Positions 38,606 to 47,887 of a stretch of DNA of 64,000 nucleotides are shown here, piece after piece. The DNA is from JBFFMO01 sp041390025 (GTDB lineage Bacteria > Myxococcota_A > Bradymonadia > Bradymonadales > Bradymonadaceae), in assembly GCA_041390025.1 (NCBI GenBank), contig JAWKQR010000030.1:1-64000 (forward strand), in the 5' to 3' direction. The notes under the pieces are model-generated. The model ran no database searches. It saw only the letters and a program-made list of their open reading frames with translations, and was not told the DNA's origin. The translations under genes were made by a program, and so were the position numbers. The number at the start of each line of letters is the position of its first letter. The first letter of the stretch is position 1.

Positions 38606-39624
38606 ATGGAAGTCTTCTTACGAAAATATAGCCGGCTCTTTACCTCGGTTTCGTCGTTATCATCGCGGCGCTGCTAGGGTTTTCGGTCAACGAGTATCTA
38701 GCCATCCAGTTGGCACCATTTACGGTCCCCGACGTTGGCGCCCTCCCAACCGCTGACAAACCGGCAACCAAACCAAACCTCACGGTATCGGCCCGTTCGT
38801 TTAAGAAGGGGATCGCAGACCGATGTCTTTTTGGCTGTGTTGACGCCGAGGATGTTCCGGCGTGCCCGGACGGATGCGCGGACGGCGAGGTTTGCCAGGC
38901 GGGTGCGTGCGTCAAGATCGAGCCCGAAGCCGCACAAAACACCGAACTGGCCGTACAAAGTGACCTTAACGTCAAGCTGCAAGGCAGCATGGTCGCCAAA
39001 CGCAACGAATACTCGCTCGCACTGGTTGCGGAGAACGGAAACAAAACGACCTACATTGTGGGCATCGGCGACCGTCTTATGGGCGAAGCCGAGGTCGTCG
39101 AGATCCGGCGTGACCGCATTATCTTTCGCCGCAATGGCCGCCTTGAGTACATCAAGATCGAGAACAGCATCACGGGGTCACCCAGCATCCGACCGGCGTC
39201 GAGTTTCACCGCCGGCGAGCGCGACATCAAACCCAATGTGCCAGCGCCCAAGGCGTCCGCTACGCCCCCGGCGAAAAACGACGTCGCCACGAAGGTCAGC
39301 GAGAACAAATTTGAAGTGGACCGCGCGACATTGAATCAACAGCTGTCCGACCCCGAGAAAATCGCCAAGGCCGCTCGGATTGTGCCCGTCTACGACAAGG
39401 CCGGAAAAAGCAACGGCATCAAGCTCATCAATGTCTCCGACTCCAGCGTCTACTCCAAGATTGGCATTCAGACCGGCGACATCGTGCGTTCGATCAATGG
39501 CCAGAAGATCGACAGCCAAGCAAAAGCTCTGCAACTGCTTGAGTCGATGAAAAACTCGTCCAAAGTCGCCATTGAGGTGGAACGACGAGGCAAGAAAGAA
39601 ACCATGGAATACACAGTTAAATGA
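38606..39624 (+). CDS. gspC: Type II secretion protein GspC with Cys-rich insert (one frameshift)
   Basis: GspC is the inner-membrane link to the secretin. ATG 38606 has AAAGG five bases upstream and begins MEVFLRKYSRLF. One missing base near 38640 separates this from LGFVVIIAALLGFSVNEYLA, the membrane helix, after which the frame is clean to 39624. The periplasmic part has a Cys-rich insert near residues 70-100 (CLFGCVDAEDVPACPDGC, then EVCQAGAC), which ordinary GspC lacks. The homology region (YSLALVAENGNKTTYIVGIG, then VEIRRDRIIFRRNGRLEYI) and a C-terminal PDZ domain (IGIQTGDIVRSINGQKI) follow. First gene of the operon; gspD starts 47 bases later. Confidence 0.88.
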
Positions 39625-39671
39625 ATGACTTATCTGATACCCGTTGCCCGAGTCGACGTAAAAGGAATTCG

Positions 39672-42065
39672 ATGATTTCGCGCAAATACTCATCCATGTT
39701 GTTCTCGGCCCTGCTCACCGGGGCCATTCTCGCGCCAAGCACGCTTGTGGCTCAAGAGACCGAGAAGAACGATGGATCCGTAAATCCTCAAGAGAAGTAT
39801 AATCTGCCTGCGAACTTCGACCCGGATTTCCGGCCTAAGAAGACACCCGGCAACGTGCGCGTCACCATCGACTTTCGTCAGGCTCAGCTCGATGAAGTGG
39901 TGAAGTTTTTCTCAGGGGCGATGAACAAGAATTTCATCATTTCTGACAGCATCAATACCAGCAAGACCATCACGATCATGTCGCCCAAGGAGGTGTCGCT
40001 CAATGAGGCATACCGCGCCTTTTTGGCGGCTCTTCAGATGAACGGCTTGACCATCGTGCCGATGGGTTCGTTTCTGAAGATCGTTGAATCGAAAAACGCC
40101 ATCGTCGAGCCGCAAACCCCCTACGAATCGGGGGAGCGAATTCCGAACGAAGCTCGGATGGTCACCGCGATCGTGCCGATCGAAAACGCCGCGTTGGACG
40201 AGATCCAGCCGGTGATCGCAAAGTTTCTGACCCAAGAGGCGACCGTGATTCCCTACGGTTCGAGCCTCATCATTACAGAGAACGGCGCGAACCTGCGTCG
40301 TGTCCAACAGCTGATTGAGAAGTTGGACAAGGGCGATTCGGCAAACAAAATCTACGTTTATCGGGTTCTGCATGCCGATGCGACCGAGATCGAAACGCGC
40401 ATCGAAGAGATTTTCCAAGCTCAGAAAGGCGGCACTGCCGCTCGCAGCTCCGCGGCGAAGAAGAAGGACAGCGGCGACGGCGGGGGCGAGCTCGATGTGA
40501 CCATCACGGACATCATCGCAGATGAACGCACCAATCAATTGATCATCGTGTCGGATAAGAAATCGTTCGACCGCATCAAGGAGATGATCGAAATTTTGGA
40601 CGTCCCAACCGCCGTTGGCGGCCAGGTCCACGTCAAATTCCTCGAGTATGCAGACGCTGATGAGCTCGCGTCCACGCTATCGGGACTCGCGCAGGGCGCG
40701 CAACGCAACAACACAAGCAGCCGGCGAACGAGCCGCGCCGCGGCGACCGCCGCGACGAACTCGACCGCTGAAGCCGGGTCACTGCTTCAAGGTGACGTTC
40801 AGATCAACGCGTACAAGCCCACGAACTCACTTGTTGTGGTCGCGTCACCCCGCGACTTCCTCGCCCTCGAGAACGTCATCGACCAATTGGATCGCCCGCG
40901 CCGTCAGGTTTATGTCGAGGCGATCATCATGGAAATCGGCTTGGACACCAATCGGTCACTTGGCCTGGGTTTCACAGCCGGGTTTGGCCAAGATTTCAAC
41001 TCGCTGATCCCCGATTCGGCGGTACAAGATGGTCTGATCGAAGACACACGCGGGCTCGTGATCGGCCGATCGAACTACAACGGCCTTGATTCCGCGTCCG
41101 GTAGCGCGGGTGTCTTGGGTCTGCTTGGTCCAAACGTGACGATTCCCGGGACCTCGATCTCGCTACCCGCATTTGCACTGTTGCTCCAGGCCACGCAAAC
41201 CGACAATTCGGTCAACATTTTGTCCACACCGGCCATCTTGACGATGGACAACGAAGAGGCAGAAATCATCGTCGGTGAGCGCGTACCCTTCCTGCGAAGC
41301 ATCGGAGGCACATCGGCATCGAGTTTGTTGGGGTCGCTTGGCGGGGACGCCAACTCGGCGGCCACTTCGGCGCTCGCGGGACTGACCGGCCTTGGCGGGC
41401 TGCAGAATCAGATCGATTACGAAGACGTAGGCATCACGCTTCGCATCACACCGCAAGTCAACGAGAGCGACTATGTTCGCCTTGAGGTCGACCAAGAGGT
41501 CAGCGACATCAAGGGTGCCGGTGGGTTGGGCGACGGCGCACCCATCCGGACAAAGCGAAACGCGAAGACGGTCGTCCTGGTCAAAGACCAATCAACCATT
41601 GTCATTGGTGGTTTGATCCGCGATGTCGAAAATGAAACCGTGAACAAGGTGCCTTTCCTTGGCGACATCCCACTTGTTGGCGTGTTGTTCAAGAACACAA
41701 GCACCATCAAGACCAAACAGAACCTTGTCCTGATGCTCACGCCGTATGTGATCGAGGACGAGACCGACATGCAAAAGATCCAACAGCGCAAGATGGAAGA
41801 GCGACGCGAGCTGTTGAAACTGTTCGGGAGCCGCGACCTTCAGTACGTCAAATCGATCAATTTCCAGAAAAAAAGCGGACTTCTTGACCGAATGAAGAGC
41901 ACCATCGGCGAAGCGGTCCAGGGCGAGCGGGCACGCGAAGAGGCGCTGAAAGCGTTCGACTCGGAAGGCCCTCAGTACCGCGTGTTGGGCGCTGAGGAGG
42001 CGCCAACAGCGGCTCCTGAGTCCGAGCCAAGCGATTCCCCTGTAACCCCCGATCCAACGGAGTAA
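39672..42065 (+). CDS. gspD: Type II secretion outer-membrane secretin GspD
   Basis: GspD forms the outer-membrane channel. ATG 39672, with AAAGGA upstream, starts a signal peptide ending LVAQ; the 797-residue length is slightly over average. The N0 domain (VRVTIDFRQAQLDEVVKFFS), N1-N3 repeats (ATVIPYGSSLIITENGANLR, DIIADERTNQLIIVSDKKSF, VQINAYKPTNSLVVVASPRD) and the secretin core (RRQVYVEAIIMEIGL, VGERVPFLRSIGGTSAS, VVLVKDQSTIVIGGLIRD, VPFLGDIPLVGVLFK) are all present. A Ser/Thr/Ala-rich loop with RRTSRAAATAATNS lies in N3, and the tail is acidic. The frame is clean. gspE follows after 5 bases. Confidence 0.96.
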   Translation: MISRKYSSMLFSALLTGAILAPSTLVAQETEKNDGSVNPQEKYNLPANFDPDFRPKKTPGNVRVTIDFRQAQLDEVVKFFSGAMNKNFIISDSINTSKTITIMSPKEVSLNEAYRAFLAALQMNGLTIVPMGSFLKIVESKNAIVEPQTPYESGERIPNEARMVTAIVPIENAALDEIQPVIAKFLTQEATVIPYGSSLIITENGANLRRVQQLIEKLDKGDSANKIYVYRVLHADATEIETRIEEIFQAQKGGTAARSSAAKKKDSGDGGGELDVTITDIIADERTNQLIIVSDKKSFDRIKEMIEILDVPTAVGGQVHVKFLEYADADELASTLSGLAQGAQRNNTSSRRTSRAAATAATNSTAEAGSLLQGDVQINAYKPTNSLVVVASPRDFLALENVIDQLDRPRRQVYVEAIIMEIGLDTNRSLGLGFTAGFGQDFNSLIPDSAVQDGLIEDTRGLVIGRSNYNGLDSASGSAGVLGLLGPNVTIPGTSISLPAFALLLQATQTDNSVNILSTPAILTMDNEEAEIIVGERVPFLRSIGGTSASSLLGSLGGDANSAATSALAGLTGLGGLQNQIDYEDVGITLRITPQVNESDYVRLEVDQEVSDIKGAGGLGDGAPIRTKRNAKTVVLVKDQSTIVIGGLIRDVENETVNKVPFLGDIPLVGVLFKNTSTIKTKQNLVLMLTPYVIEDETDMQKIQQRKMEERRELLKLFGSRDLQYVKSINFQKKSGLLDRMKSTIGEAVQGERAREEALKAFDSEGPQYRVLGAEEAPTAAPESEPSDSPVTPDPTE

Positions 42066-42070
42066 GGCGT

Positions 42071-43804
42071 ATGTACAATCGTCTTCGAATCGGGGAAGTG
42101 CTGGTCAAGATGGGCAAGGTAACGGCCGATCAGGTTCAGGCCGGCTTGCGCCTTCAAAAGGATAAAGGCTACCGCCTCGGCGAAGCGCTCGTGGAGCTCG
42201 AGCTCATCAACCAAACCGTGGTCGCCGAAGCGCTCGCCATCCAGCTTGACTACCCGTTCCGCAAGGAGCTTGCGCTCGATGACGTCAACATCGCGTTGAT
42301 TGAGCACCTTCAGCTCGCCTTCTGCCGCGACAACTGTGTGCTGCCCTTTGCCGTGGGAGATATGGGTGTCCAGGTCGCCACCCACGATCCGCTGGAATTC
42401 GACGTTTTGGATGAAATCCGCATGGTGCTCGACCGCGAAGTTGAGCCCATCGTCATGCCCGGCGACGTCCTGACCAACGTCATCAACGCGGCGTTCGACC
42501 GCAAAAGCCGTCAACTGGGTGCCGATCTCGACCAACTCGATGAGGCCGAGACGCCTTATACCGATGACGCCGCCATCGACATCAACGACCTCCTTGAGGC
42601 CGGAGACGATGACGAAGCCCCGGTGATTCGGTTTGTGAACAGCCTGTTTGTCCAGTCGGTTCGTGAGCGTGCGAGCGATATCCACATCGAACCGGGCGAA
42701 AAAGAGATCGTCGTTCGATTCCGAATCGATGGCGTGCTGAAACAGGTCACCAGCCCGCCCAAACGCTTCGCGTCGAGCATCGTGACCCGCATCAAGATCA
42801 TGGCCGGGCTCAACATCGCCGAAAAGCGCCTGCCACAAGACGGACGCATCCGCATCAAAATGGCCGGCAAGGACATTGATATTCGTGTCGCCACCGCTCC
42901 GATGGTGCACGGCGAACGTATCACCATGCGTCTGCTCGACAAATCGGCCGTGTTGCTCGACGTGCACGACATCGGATTTTCCGAGGACGACCTCGAGATC
43001 TTGATCAAGCTCATCCAGCGGCCGCACGGCATCATCTTGGTTACCGGCCCAACGGGTAGCGGTAAAACCACGACCCTTTACTCGTCGCTGAGCGAGATCA
43101 ACAGCCCCGACAAGAACATCCTGACCATCGAAGACCCGGTCGAGTACCAACTCGCCGGCATCTCTCAGATGCAGGTCAATCCAAAGATTCAGCTCACGTT
43201 CGCCAGCGGTTTGCGTAGCTATCTGCGCCACGACCCTGACGTCATCATGGTCGGCGAAATTCGCGACGTCGAAACCGCCGAGATGGCGATTCAGGCGTCG
43301 TTAACGGGCCACTTGGTGTTCTCGACCTTGCACACGAACGATGCCGCCGGCGCGTTCACACGTCTGACGGACATGGGTGTGGAGCCTTTCCTAGTCAGCT
43401 CCAGTATCATCCTGTCACTCGCGCAACGTTTGGTCCGACGGTTATGCCCACATTGCCGCGTGCCCTATCGGCCCCTGCCCGACGAAATCGCCGAGCTTGG
43501 GCTCACCATGGACGACGTCGAACGCCTCGGCCACGGTCACGTCTACAAGCCCAAGGATGGCGGCTGCGAACAGTGCAATAATTTGGGGTATCGCGGACGA
43601 ACCGGCATCTACGAATTGTTGCAGATCGAGGACGACATTCGCGTTTTGGTGATGAACCGCGCGGACGCCGGAACAATCAAACGCGCCGCCACCGCCAATG
43701 GCATGAAGTCCCTACGTGATGACGGCGCCCTGAAGGTTCTTAAAGGCGTCACAAGTATCGAAGAAGTCATGCGCGTCACTCAAGAAGACGCCCTTTTGGA
43801 ATAA
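42071..43804 (+). CDS. gspE: Type II secretion ATPase GspE
   Basis: The hexameric cytoplasmic ATPase that powers pseudopilus assembly. The 577 residues comprise an N-terminal MshEN-type domain (GEVLVKMGKVTADQVQAGLR), an N2 domain (RASDIHIEPGEKEIVVRFRI) and the ATPase core: Walker A GPTGSGKTTT, Asp box ILTIEDPVEYQ, Walker B LRHDPDVIMVGEIRD and the His box TGHLVFSTLHTNDA. The zinc-binding CPHC and CEQC pair near residues 458 and 498 is kept. A short acidic linker follows the N-terminal domain. It lies 5 bases after gspD and 3 bases before gspF. Confidence 0.97.
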   Translation: MYNRLRIGEVLVKMGKVTADQVQAGLRLQKDKGYRLGEALVELELINQTVVAEALAIQLDYPFRKELALDDVNIALIEHLQLAFCRDNCVLPFAVGDMGVQVATHDPLEFDVLDEIRMVLDREVEPIVMPGDVLTNVINAAFDRKSRQLGADLDQLDEAETPYTDDAAIDINDLLEAGDDDEAPVIRFVNSLFVQSVRERASDIHIEPGEKEIVVRFRIDGVLKQVTSPPKRFASSIVTRIKIMAGLNIAEKRLPQDGRIRIKMAGKDIDIRVATAPMVHGERITMRLLDKSAVLLDVHDIGFSEDDLEILIKLIQRPHGIILVTGPTGSGKTTTLYSSLSEINSPDKNILTIEDPVEYQLAGISQMQVNPKIQLTFASGLRSYLRHDPDVIMVGEIRDVETAEMAIQASLTGHLVFSTLHTNDAAGAFTRLTDMGVEPFLVSSSIILSLAQRLVRRLCPHCRVPYRPLPDEIAELGLTMDDVERLGHGHVYKPKDGGCEQCNNLGYRGRTGIYELLQIEDDIRVLVMNRADAGTIKRAATANGMKSLRDDGALKVLKGVTSIEEVMRVTQEDALLE

Positions 43805-43807
43805 GCC

Positions 43808-45034
43808 ATGCCCGTTTACGAATACCGAGGACTTAATGCCGCGGGGAAGGCAGTCAAAGGCATCGCTGACGCCGACAGTCGCGCGAATTTGCGCTCGTCG
43901 TTGCAGGCAAAGGGCATCTTTGTCACCGACGTGTTCGAAGGCAAAGAGAAGGCGAATCAAGGCAACACGGACATCGACTTCAAGAAGATGTTCGAATTTG
44001 TCGGGCTTCGCGACATTTCCCTCATCACGAGACAACTCGCAACGTTGCTGCGAGCCGGCATTCCCCTCGTGGAGTCGCTCTCGGCGCTGGTCGACCAAGC
44101 CGAAAAAGACGAGCTCAAACGCGTGCTGACCGATGTGCGTCGGCAGGTTAACGAAGGCTCTGGGTTGGCAAACGCGTTGCGCGAGCATCCCAAATACTTC
44201 AGCGACCTTTACGTCAACATGGTCAAGGCGGGCGAAACCAGCGGCAATCTCGACACGGTTTTGGAACGCCTGACAGAATTCCTCGATGCTCAAATCGAGC
44301 TGCGCTCCAAGATCATCGGAGCCATGGTCTACCCCGTCATCATGATGTTTGTGGGCGCGGGTATCATGTCGCTTCTGTTCATCTTTGTGATCCCGAAAGT
44401 CACTCAGATTTTCCAAGATCAAGGCGCGGCCCTGCCGTTCATCACGCAGGTGCTCATTTGGATGAGCCAGGCACTGGCGAATTGGTGGTTCATTCTGATC
44501 CCAAGCGTCGTTGGCTCGTTCGTCGGATTTAACCAATGGCGCCGCTCCGCGCAGGGCAAACCCAAATGGGATCGCTTCCTGCTCAAGGTGCCTGTCGTTG
44601 GTGGCTTGGTGCGCATGATCGCGATCGCGCGGTTCGCGCGGACGCTCGGAACCCTGCTCTCGAGCGGTGTACCGCTGCTCCAGGCACTCGACATCGTCAA
44701 AGACATTCTGGGAAATGACCGGTTGATCGAGGTCATCGAAGATGCACGCGTCAACATTCGCGAGGGTGACAGCATCGCACAACCGCTTAAACGGTCCGGC
44801 GAGTTTCCTCCTCTTGTGACCCACATGATCGCCATCGGCGAACGTTCGGGTCAGCTCGAAGACATGCTCGAAAACATCGCGATCAGTTACAACCAACAGG
44901 TTGATGTTCGCATTCAAGCACTTACAACCCTTTTGGAGCCACTCATGATCGTTTTCATGGGCGGCGGCGCAGCGGTGATCGTGTTCGCGATCATGCTGCC
45001 AATTTTGCAAATGAACCAGATGGTCGGTGGTTAA
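43808..45034 (+). CDS. gspF: Type II secretion inner-membrane platform protein GspF
   Basis: A 408-residue platform protein that contacts GspE and GspL. It starts with the family block MPVYEYRGLNAAGKAVKGI. Two GspF domains follow (about 70-195, ITRQLATLLRAGIPLVESL; and about 275-400, FARTLGTLLSSGVPLLQALD). Three membrane helices lie near 170-190 (IMMFVGAGIMSLLFIFVIPK), 220-240 (WFILIPSVVGSFVGFN) and 380-400 (LMIVFMGGGAAVIVFAIMLP). The frame is clean, with normal length. gspG follows after 27 bases. Confidence 0.96.
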   Translation: MPVYEYRGLNAAGKAVKGIADADSRANLRSSLQAKGIFVTDVFEGKEKANQGNTDIDFKKMFEFVGLRDISLITRQLATLLRAGIPLVESLSALVDQAEKDELKRVLTDVRRQVNEGSGLANALREHPKYFSDLYVNMVKAGETSGNLDTVLERLTEFLDAQIELRSKIIGAMVYPVIMMFVGAGIMSLLFIFVIPKVTQIFQDQGAALPFITQVLIWMSQALANWWFILIPSVVGSFVGFNQWRRSAQGKPKWDRFLLKVPVVGGLVRMIAIARFARTLGTLLSSGVPLLQALDIVKDILGNDRLIEVIEDARVNIREGDSIAQPLKRSGEFPPLVTHMIAIGERSGQLEDMLENIAISYNQQVDVRIQALTTLLEPLMIVFMGGGAAVIVFAIMLPILQMNQMVGG

Positions 45035-45061
45035 GCCTGACCCAAACGACGGAGTTTCCAC

Positions 45062-45487
45062 ATGGAAAATAATCTTGAGAAAATGAAAAAAACGTCGATT
45101 CAGCGTGTGCTCGCCGAGCAGCGCGGCATGACGATCGTGGAATTGATGATTGTGCTCACGATTATCGCGTCGATCATGGGCGTCGTAGGCGTTTACGTGT
45201 TCGGCGCGCTGGATAAAGCCAACATTCAAGAGGCCAAAATTCAGATCAACAAGCTCAGCGGACAGGTCGAACAATACTACCTGTCGTCGAGTCCGCGACA
45301 GTTCCCCAACAGCCTCGAAGACCTCGCCGCCGGCCCGACACCGATCGTCAAAAAGGTCGACAAAGACCCGTGGGGCAACGACTTCATCTACAAGAAGATC
45401 AGCAACCGCGAATTCGAGATCTACTCGATGGGACCCGATGGCTCGGAGGGAACCGAGGACGACGTTCGCAAGACGGAAGCCGAGTAA
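45062..45487 (+). CDS. gspG: Major pseudopilin GspG
   Basis: The main pseudopilus subunit, 141 residues. The prepilin-peptidase site is AEQRG|MTIVELMIVLTIIASIMG, cleaved after Gly with Glu at +5. The first mature residue is Met rather than the usual Phe. The C-terminal calcium-loop segment DPWGNDFIYKKIS with MGPDGSEGTEDDVR is typical. The leader of 22 residues is rather long. The next gene, 3 bases on, encodes a shorter relative. Confidence 0.95.
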   Translation: MENNLEKMKKTSIQRVLAEQRGMTIVELMIVLTIIASIMGVVGVYVFGALDKANIQEAKIQINKLSGQVEQYYLSSSPRQFPNSLEDLAAGPTPIVKKVDKDPWGNDFIYKKISNREFEIYSMGPDGSEGTEDDVRKTEAE

Positions 45488-45490
45488 TCC

Positions 45491-45832
45491 ATGTTTCCTC
45501 CTCCATCCAAATGGAGCGTTTGGCACGTAGGCACGTTCGTCTTTTCGCTCGTGACTGTGGTGTCGATGTCGTTCGTGGCACTCGCCTGTGTCCGCGCAGA
45601 CCTTGACGCAGACCACGCGGTGGTTGCAGCCGACGTCGCGTTGGTGCGCGCGTGTGTGCTCCAAAAGTACGACGAGACGGGCGCTCTGCCGCAGTCGCTT
45701 GAGGAATGCGATCGGCTCGATCCATGGCGCCAGCGTTACGTCTTTGTGCCACGTGCGGACGGCACGTTTGATGTGTTTTCGCGCGGCCCCGATCTTGTGG
45801 TTGGAACCGACGATGACACGAACGGAAATTGA
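45491..45832 (+). CDS. GspG-like protein without a prepilin cleavage site
   Basis: A 113-residue protein with one N-terminal hydrophobic helix (about 12-33, VGTFVFSLVTVVSMSFVALA) and a periplasmic part. The C-terminal 45 residues align with the end of GspG: DPWRQRYVFVPRADGTFDVF matches DPWGNDFIYKK...EFEIY, and RGPDLVVGTDDD matches MGPDGSEGTEDD. The region before the helix has no G|FTxxE motif, so prepilin peptidase should not cut it and it should stay as a membrane-anchored pseudopilin-like protein. It sits inside the operon between gspG and gspH with tight spacing. The role is unknown; it may guide or cap pseudopilus assembly. Confidence 0.75.
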   Translation: MFPPPSKWSVWHVGTFVFSLVTVVSMSFVALACVRADLDADHAVVAADVALVRACVLQKYDETGALPQSLEECDRLDPWRQRYVFVPRADGTFDVFSRGPDLVVGTDDDTNGN

Positions 45833-45868
45833 CCCGGGTAGTTTGTGGAAGCAACGTTTGGAGCGTGA

Positions 45869-46552
45869 ATGACGGCTAACCGCCGAAATCAAAGGGGAAT
45901 GACGATCGTCGAATTGATGGTCGTGATGACGATCATGGCCGTCATCATGGCGGTCGGCGGTTACTCCCTGAGCACGCTAGGCGGCAACGACCTCCGCAAT
46001 GACGCCCTGCGCATGTCGGCCGTCATCAAATACACGTACGCCAACGCGGCGCTGAACAACGCACGTTACCGGCTGGTCGTTGAGCTGGGTTCGGGCACCT
46101 ACTTCACCGAAGTGACCGAAGAACCCGTGATCTCGGCGTCCGAGAGCGCCGCAGACGAAGAGATGTTGACCGAGGAGGCGCGAGAACTCGCCAAGTCCAA
46201 AGAGCGCGAAAACGATCTTTTTGACGAGACCGAAGACAACCCGTTTGGCGTCAACCGTCGAGTCACGTTCGAGCGCGTGCAAGACATCGTGATCAAAGAA
46301 ACCAAGCTGAGCGAGGGCATCACGTTTTCGAAGGTGTACACGCCGAAGTTTCCCGACGAACCGCTTGAGGAAGGCCGCGCATCGGTCTCGATGTTTCCCA
46401 ACGGCTACATGGAACCGATTCTGATTGTGATGAAGGACGCCGATGGAAATGCCTACAGCCTGATGACCGAGTCCATGACCGGCCGAGTCATCATCCGTAG
46501 CGGCGAGATTGACCCGCCCGACGGGTTTGGAGAGCAAGAATCCGATGATTAA
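45869..46552 (+). CDS. gspH: Minor pseudopilin GspH
   Basis: A 227-residue minor pseudopilin. The cleavage site is NQRG|MTIVELMVVMTIMAVIMA, with a 10-residue leader, Met at +1 and Glu at +5. The mature part, with the early LRNDALRMSAVIKYTYANAA segment that follows the helix, fits GspH. A Glu-rich stretch lies near residues 85-125. Its stop overlaps the start of gspI. Confidence 0.88.
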   Translation: MTANRRNQRGMTIVELMVVMTIMAVIMAVGGYSLSTLGGNDLRNDALRMSAVIKYTYANAALNNARYRLVVELGSGTYFTEVTEEPVISASESAADEEMLTEEARELAKSKERENDLFDETEDNPFGVNRRVTFERVQDIVIKETKLSEGITFSKVYTPKFPDEPLEEGRASVSMFPNGYMEPILIVMKDADGNAYSLMTESMTGRVIIRSGEIDPPDGFGEQESDD

Positions 46553-47129
46553 TCGCCACGCACATGAGAAGGGATTCACGCTGCTTGAAGTCATGATCGC
46601 GCTCGCGATTCTTGCATCCGCGCTCACGATCCTTATGGGTACCATGGCGAATTCATCGCAGCAGGCGTTGTTCGCCAACGACATGACGCGGGCAAGCCAA
46701 TTGGCGCGCTCCAAAATGGTCGACATTGAATACGAGATTCTCGAGGAAGGCTTTCAATCGAGCGACCAGACGCTCAGCGGAGACTTCCGCGCTGAAGGCG
46801 CACCCGAGATGACGTGGCGCGCTGAGATCAAACTCGTTGAAATTCCCGAGACCGCCAAAGAAGCTTTTTTGGCGCAGATCAATTCGCAATTGTTTGGCGG
46901 TGACCAAGGCGCATTGCAGGGAAATGCAGCGTTCAGCGCGATGCTTCCGATGCTCATCGGACAGCTCCCCGAGATGATTAACAACATCGGACAAAAAGTT
47001 CGAAAGGTCGATTTGGTCGTCGAATTTCCCTACGGAAAATCGGAATTCCCGATCCACGTGACGCAGTACATCGTTGATCCGAATTTGAACGAATTTAACG
47101 TATTCAACGACGCCCCGGCATTGCCATGA
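46545..47129 (+). CDS. gspI: Minor pseudopilin GspI
   Basis: A 194-residue minor pseudopilin. I chose ATG 46545, which overlaps the gspH stop, giving an 8-residue leader before the site EKG|FTLLEVMIALAILASALT. The helix continues through NSSQQALFANDMTRASQLAR, typical of GspI, and the mature globular part follows. Its length is larger than many GspI (about 125). An inserted region (residues about 95-150) rich in Gln, Ala and Met is present. The stop overlaps gspJ as ATGA. Confidence 0.87.
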   Translation: MINRHAHEKGFTLLEVMIALAILASALTILMGTMANSSQQALFANDMTRASQLARSKMVDIEYEILEEGFQSSDQTLSGDFRAEGAPEMTWRAEIKLVEIPETAKEAFLAQINSQLFGGDQGALQGNAAFSAMLPMLIGQLPEMINNIGQKVRKVDLVVEFPYGKSEFPIHVTQYIVDPNLNEFNVFNDAPALP

Positions 47130-47887
47130 AACACCCGCGCTCAAATTCGGGGTTTACCATCGTCGAGGTCTTGCTCGCCGTGGCGATCGTGGCGTCGTTG
47201 TCCGCTCTGACGTGGTCGAGCATCTCGCAGATGTACAAAACCCGCGACATCATGGAAGAGCGTTCCGCGAGGTATCAGGCGGTGCGCGTGACCATGGAAC
47301 GCATGACCAACGAGCTGGGTTCGGCGTTCTTGGCGGGTCCTGAGTTTGGATTTGAGGACATCCCTGGCGAAGAGTTTACCCAAGACCCGGACACCGAAGC
47401 AGCGTTTTCGAACCAAGAGAAAAAGCAGAGCGGTTTGATTGGGAAGAACAACTCGATCAACTTCACGACCTTCGCGCATCAGCGCACATTTGAAGGCGAA
47501 CGCGCAGGAAACGCCGCCGAAATTGGTTACCTCATCCGCTCGGAGCGCAACGACGACGGTGAGCTCGTGCGGTCGTTGGTTCGGCGTGAGGACATCACAC
47601 TGGATGATGAGCTTACACGCGGTGGAACCCTCCAGGTTGTGCTGCCAGAAATCTCGAATCTCGAATTCGATTTTTGGGATGCTGGTGCGGTCAAAGTTGG
47701 CACCAACGAGGAGATCGCACAGGGCCGATGGGTGGATTCTTGGGATACCACCCGACGTGAATTCGCCGGACGGCTTCCCACGCGAATCCGGATCCGATTG
47801 TCGCTGCCCCCCCAAGGCATGATGCGCGAAGACGAGGTCTTTACGACGCAAGTTCAGATTCAAACAACAGAGGTCATGGATTTTTAA
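47126..47887 (+). CDS. gspJ: Minor pseudopilin GspJ
   Basis: A 253-residue minor pseudopilin with the site NSG|FTIVEVLLAVAIVASLSAL. The following RYQAVRVTMERMTNELGSAF segment is typical of GspJ, as is the later ISNLEFDFWDAG strand. The length is in range. It overlaps gspI as ATGA, and its last base is the first base of gspK, so the minor pseudopilins are tightly coupled. Confidence 0.9.
   Translation: MKHPRSNSGFTIVEVLLAVAIVASLSALTWSSISQMYKTRDIMEERSARYQAVRVTMERMTNELGSAFLAGPEFGFEDIPGEEFTQDPDTEAAFSNQEKKQSGLIGKNNSINFTTFAHQRTFEGERAGNAAEIGYLIRSERNDDGELVRSLVRREDITLDDELTRGGTLQVVLPEISNLEFDFWDAGAVKVGTNEEIAQGRWVDSWDTTRREFAGRLPTRIRIRLSLPPQGMMREDEVFTTQVQIQTTEVMDF

Noticed and set aside
43712..45892. A 726-codon open frame on the minus strand opposite gspF and gspG
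   Set aside because: It lies fully antisense to well-supported gsp genes and is His/Asp/Arg-rich, without any domain pattern: a codon-bias shadow.
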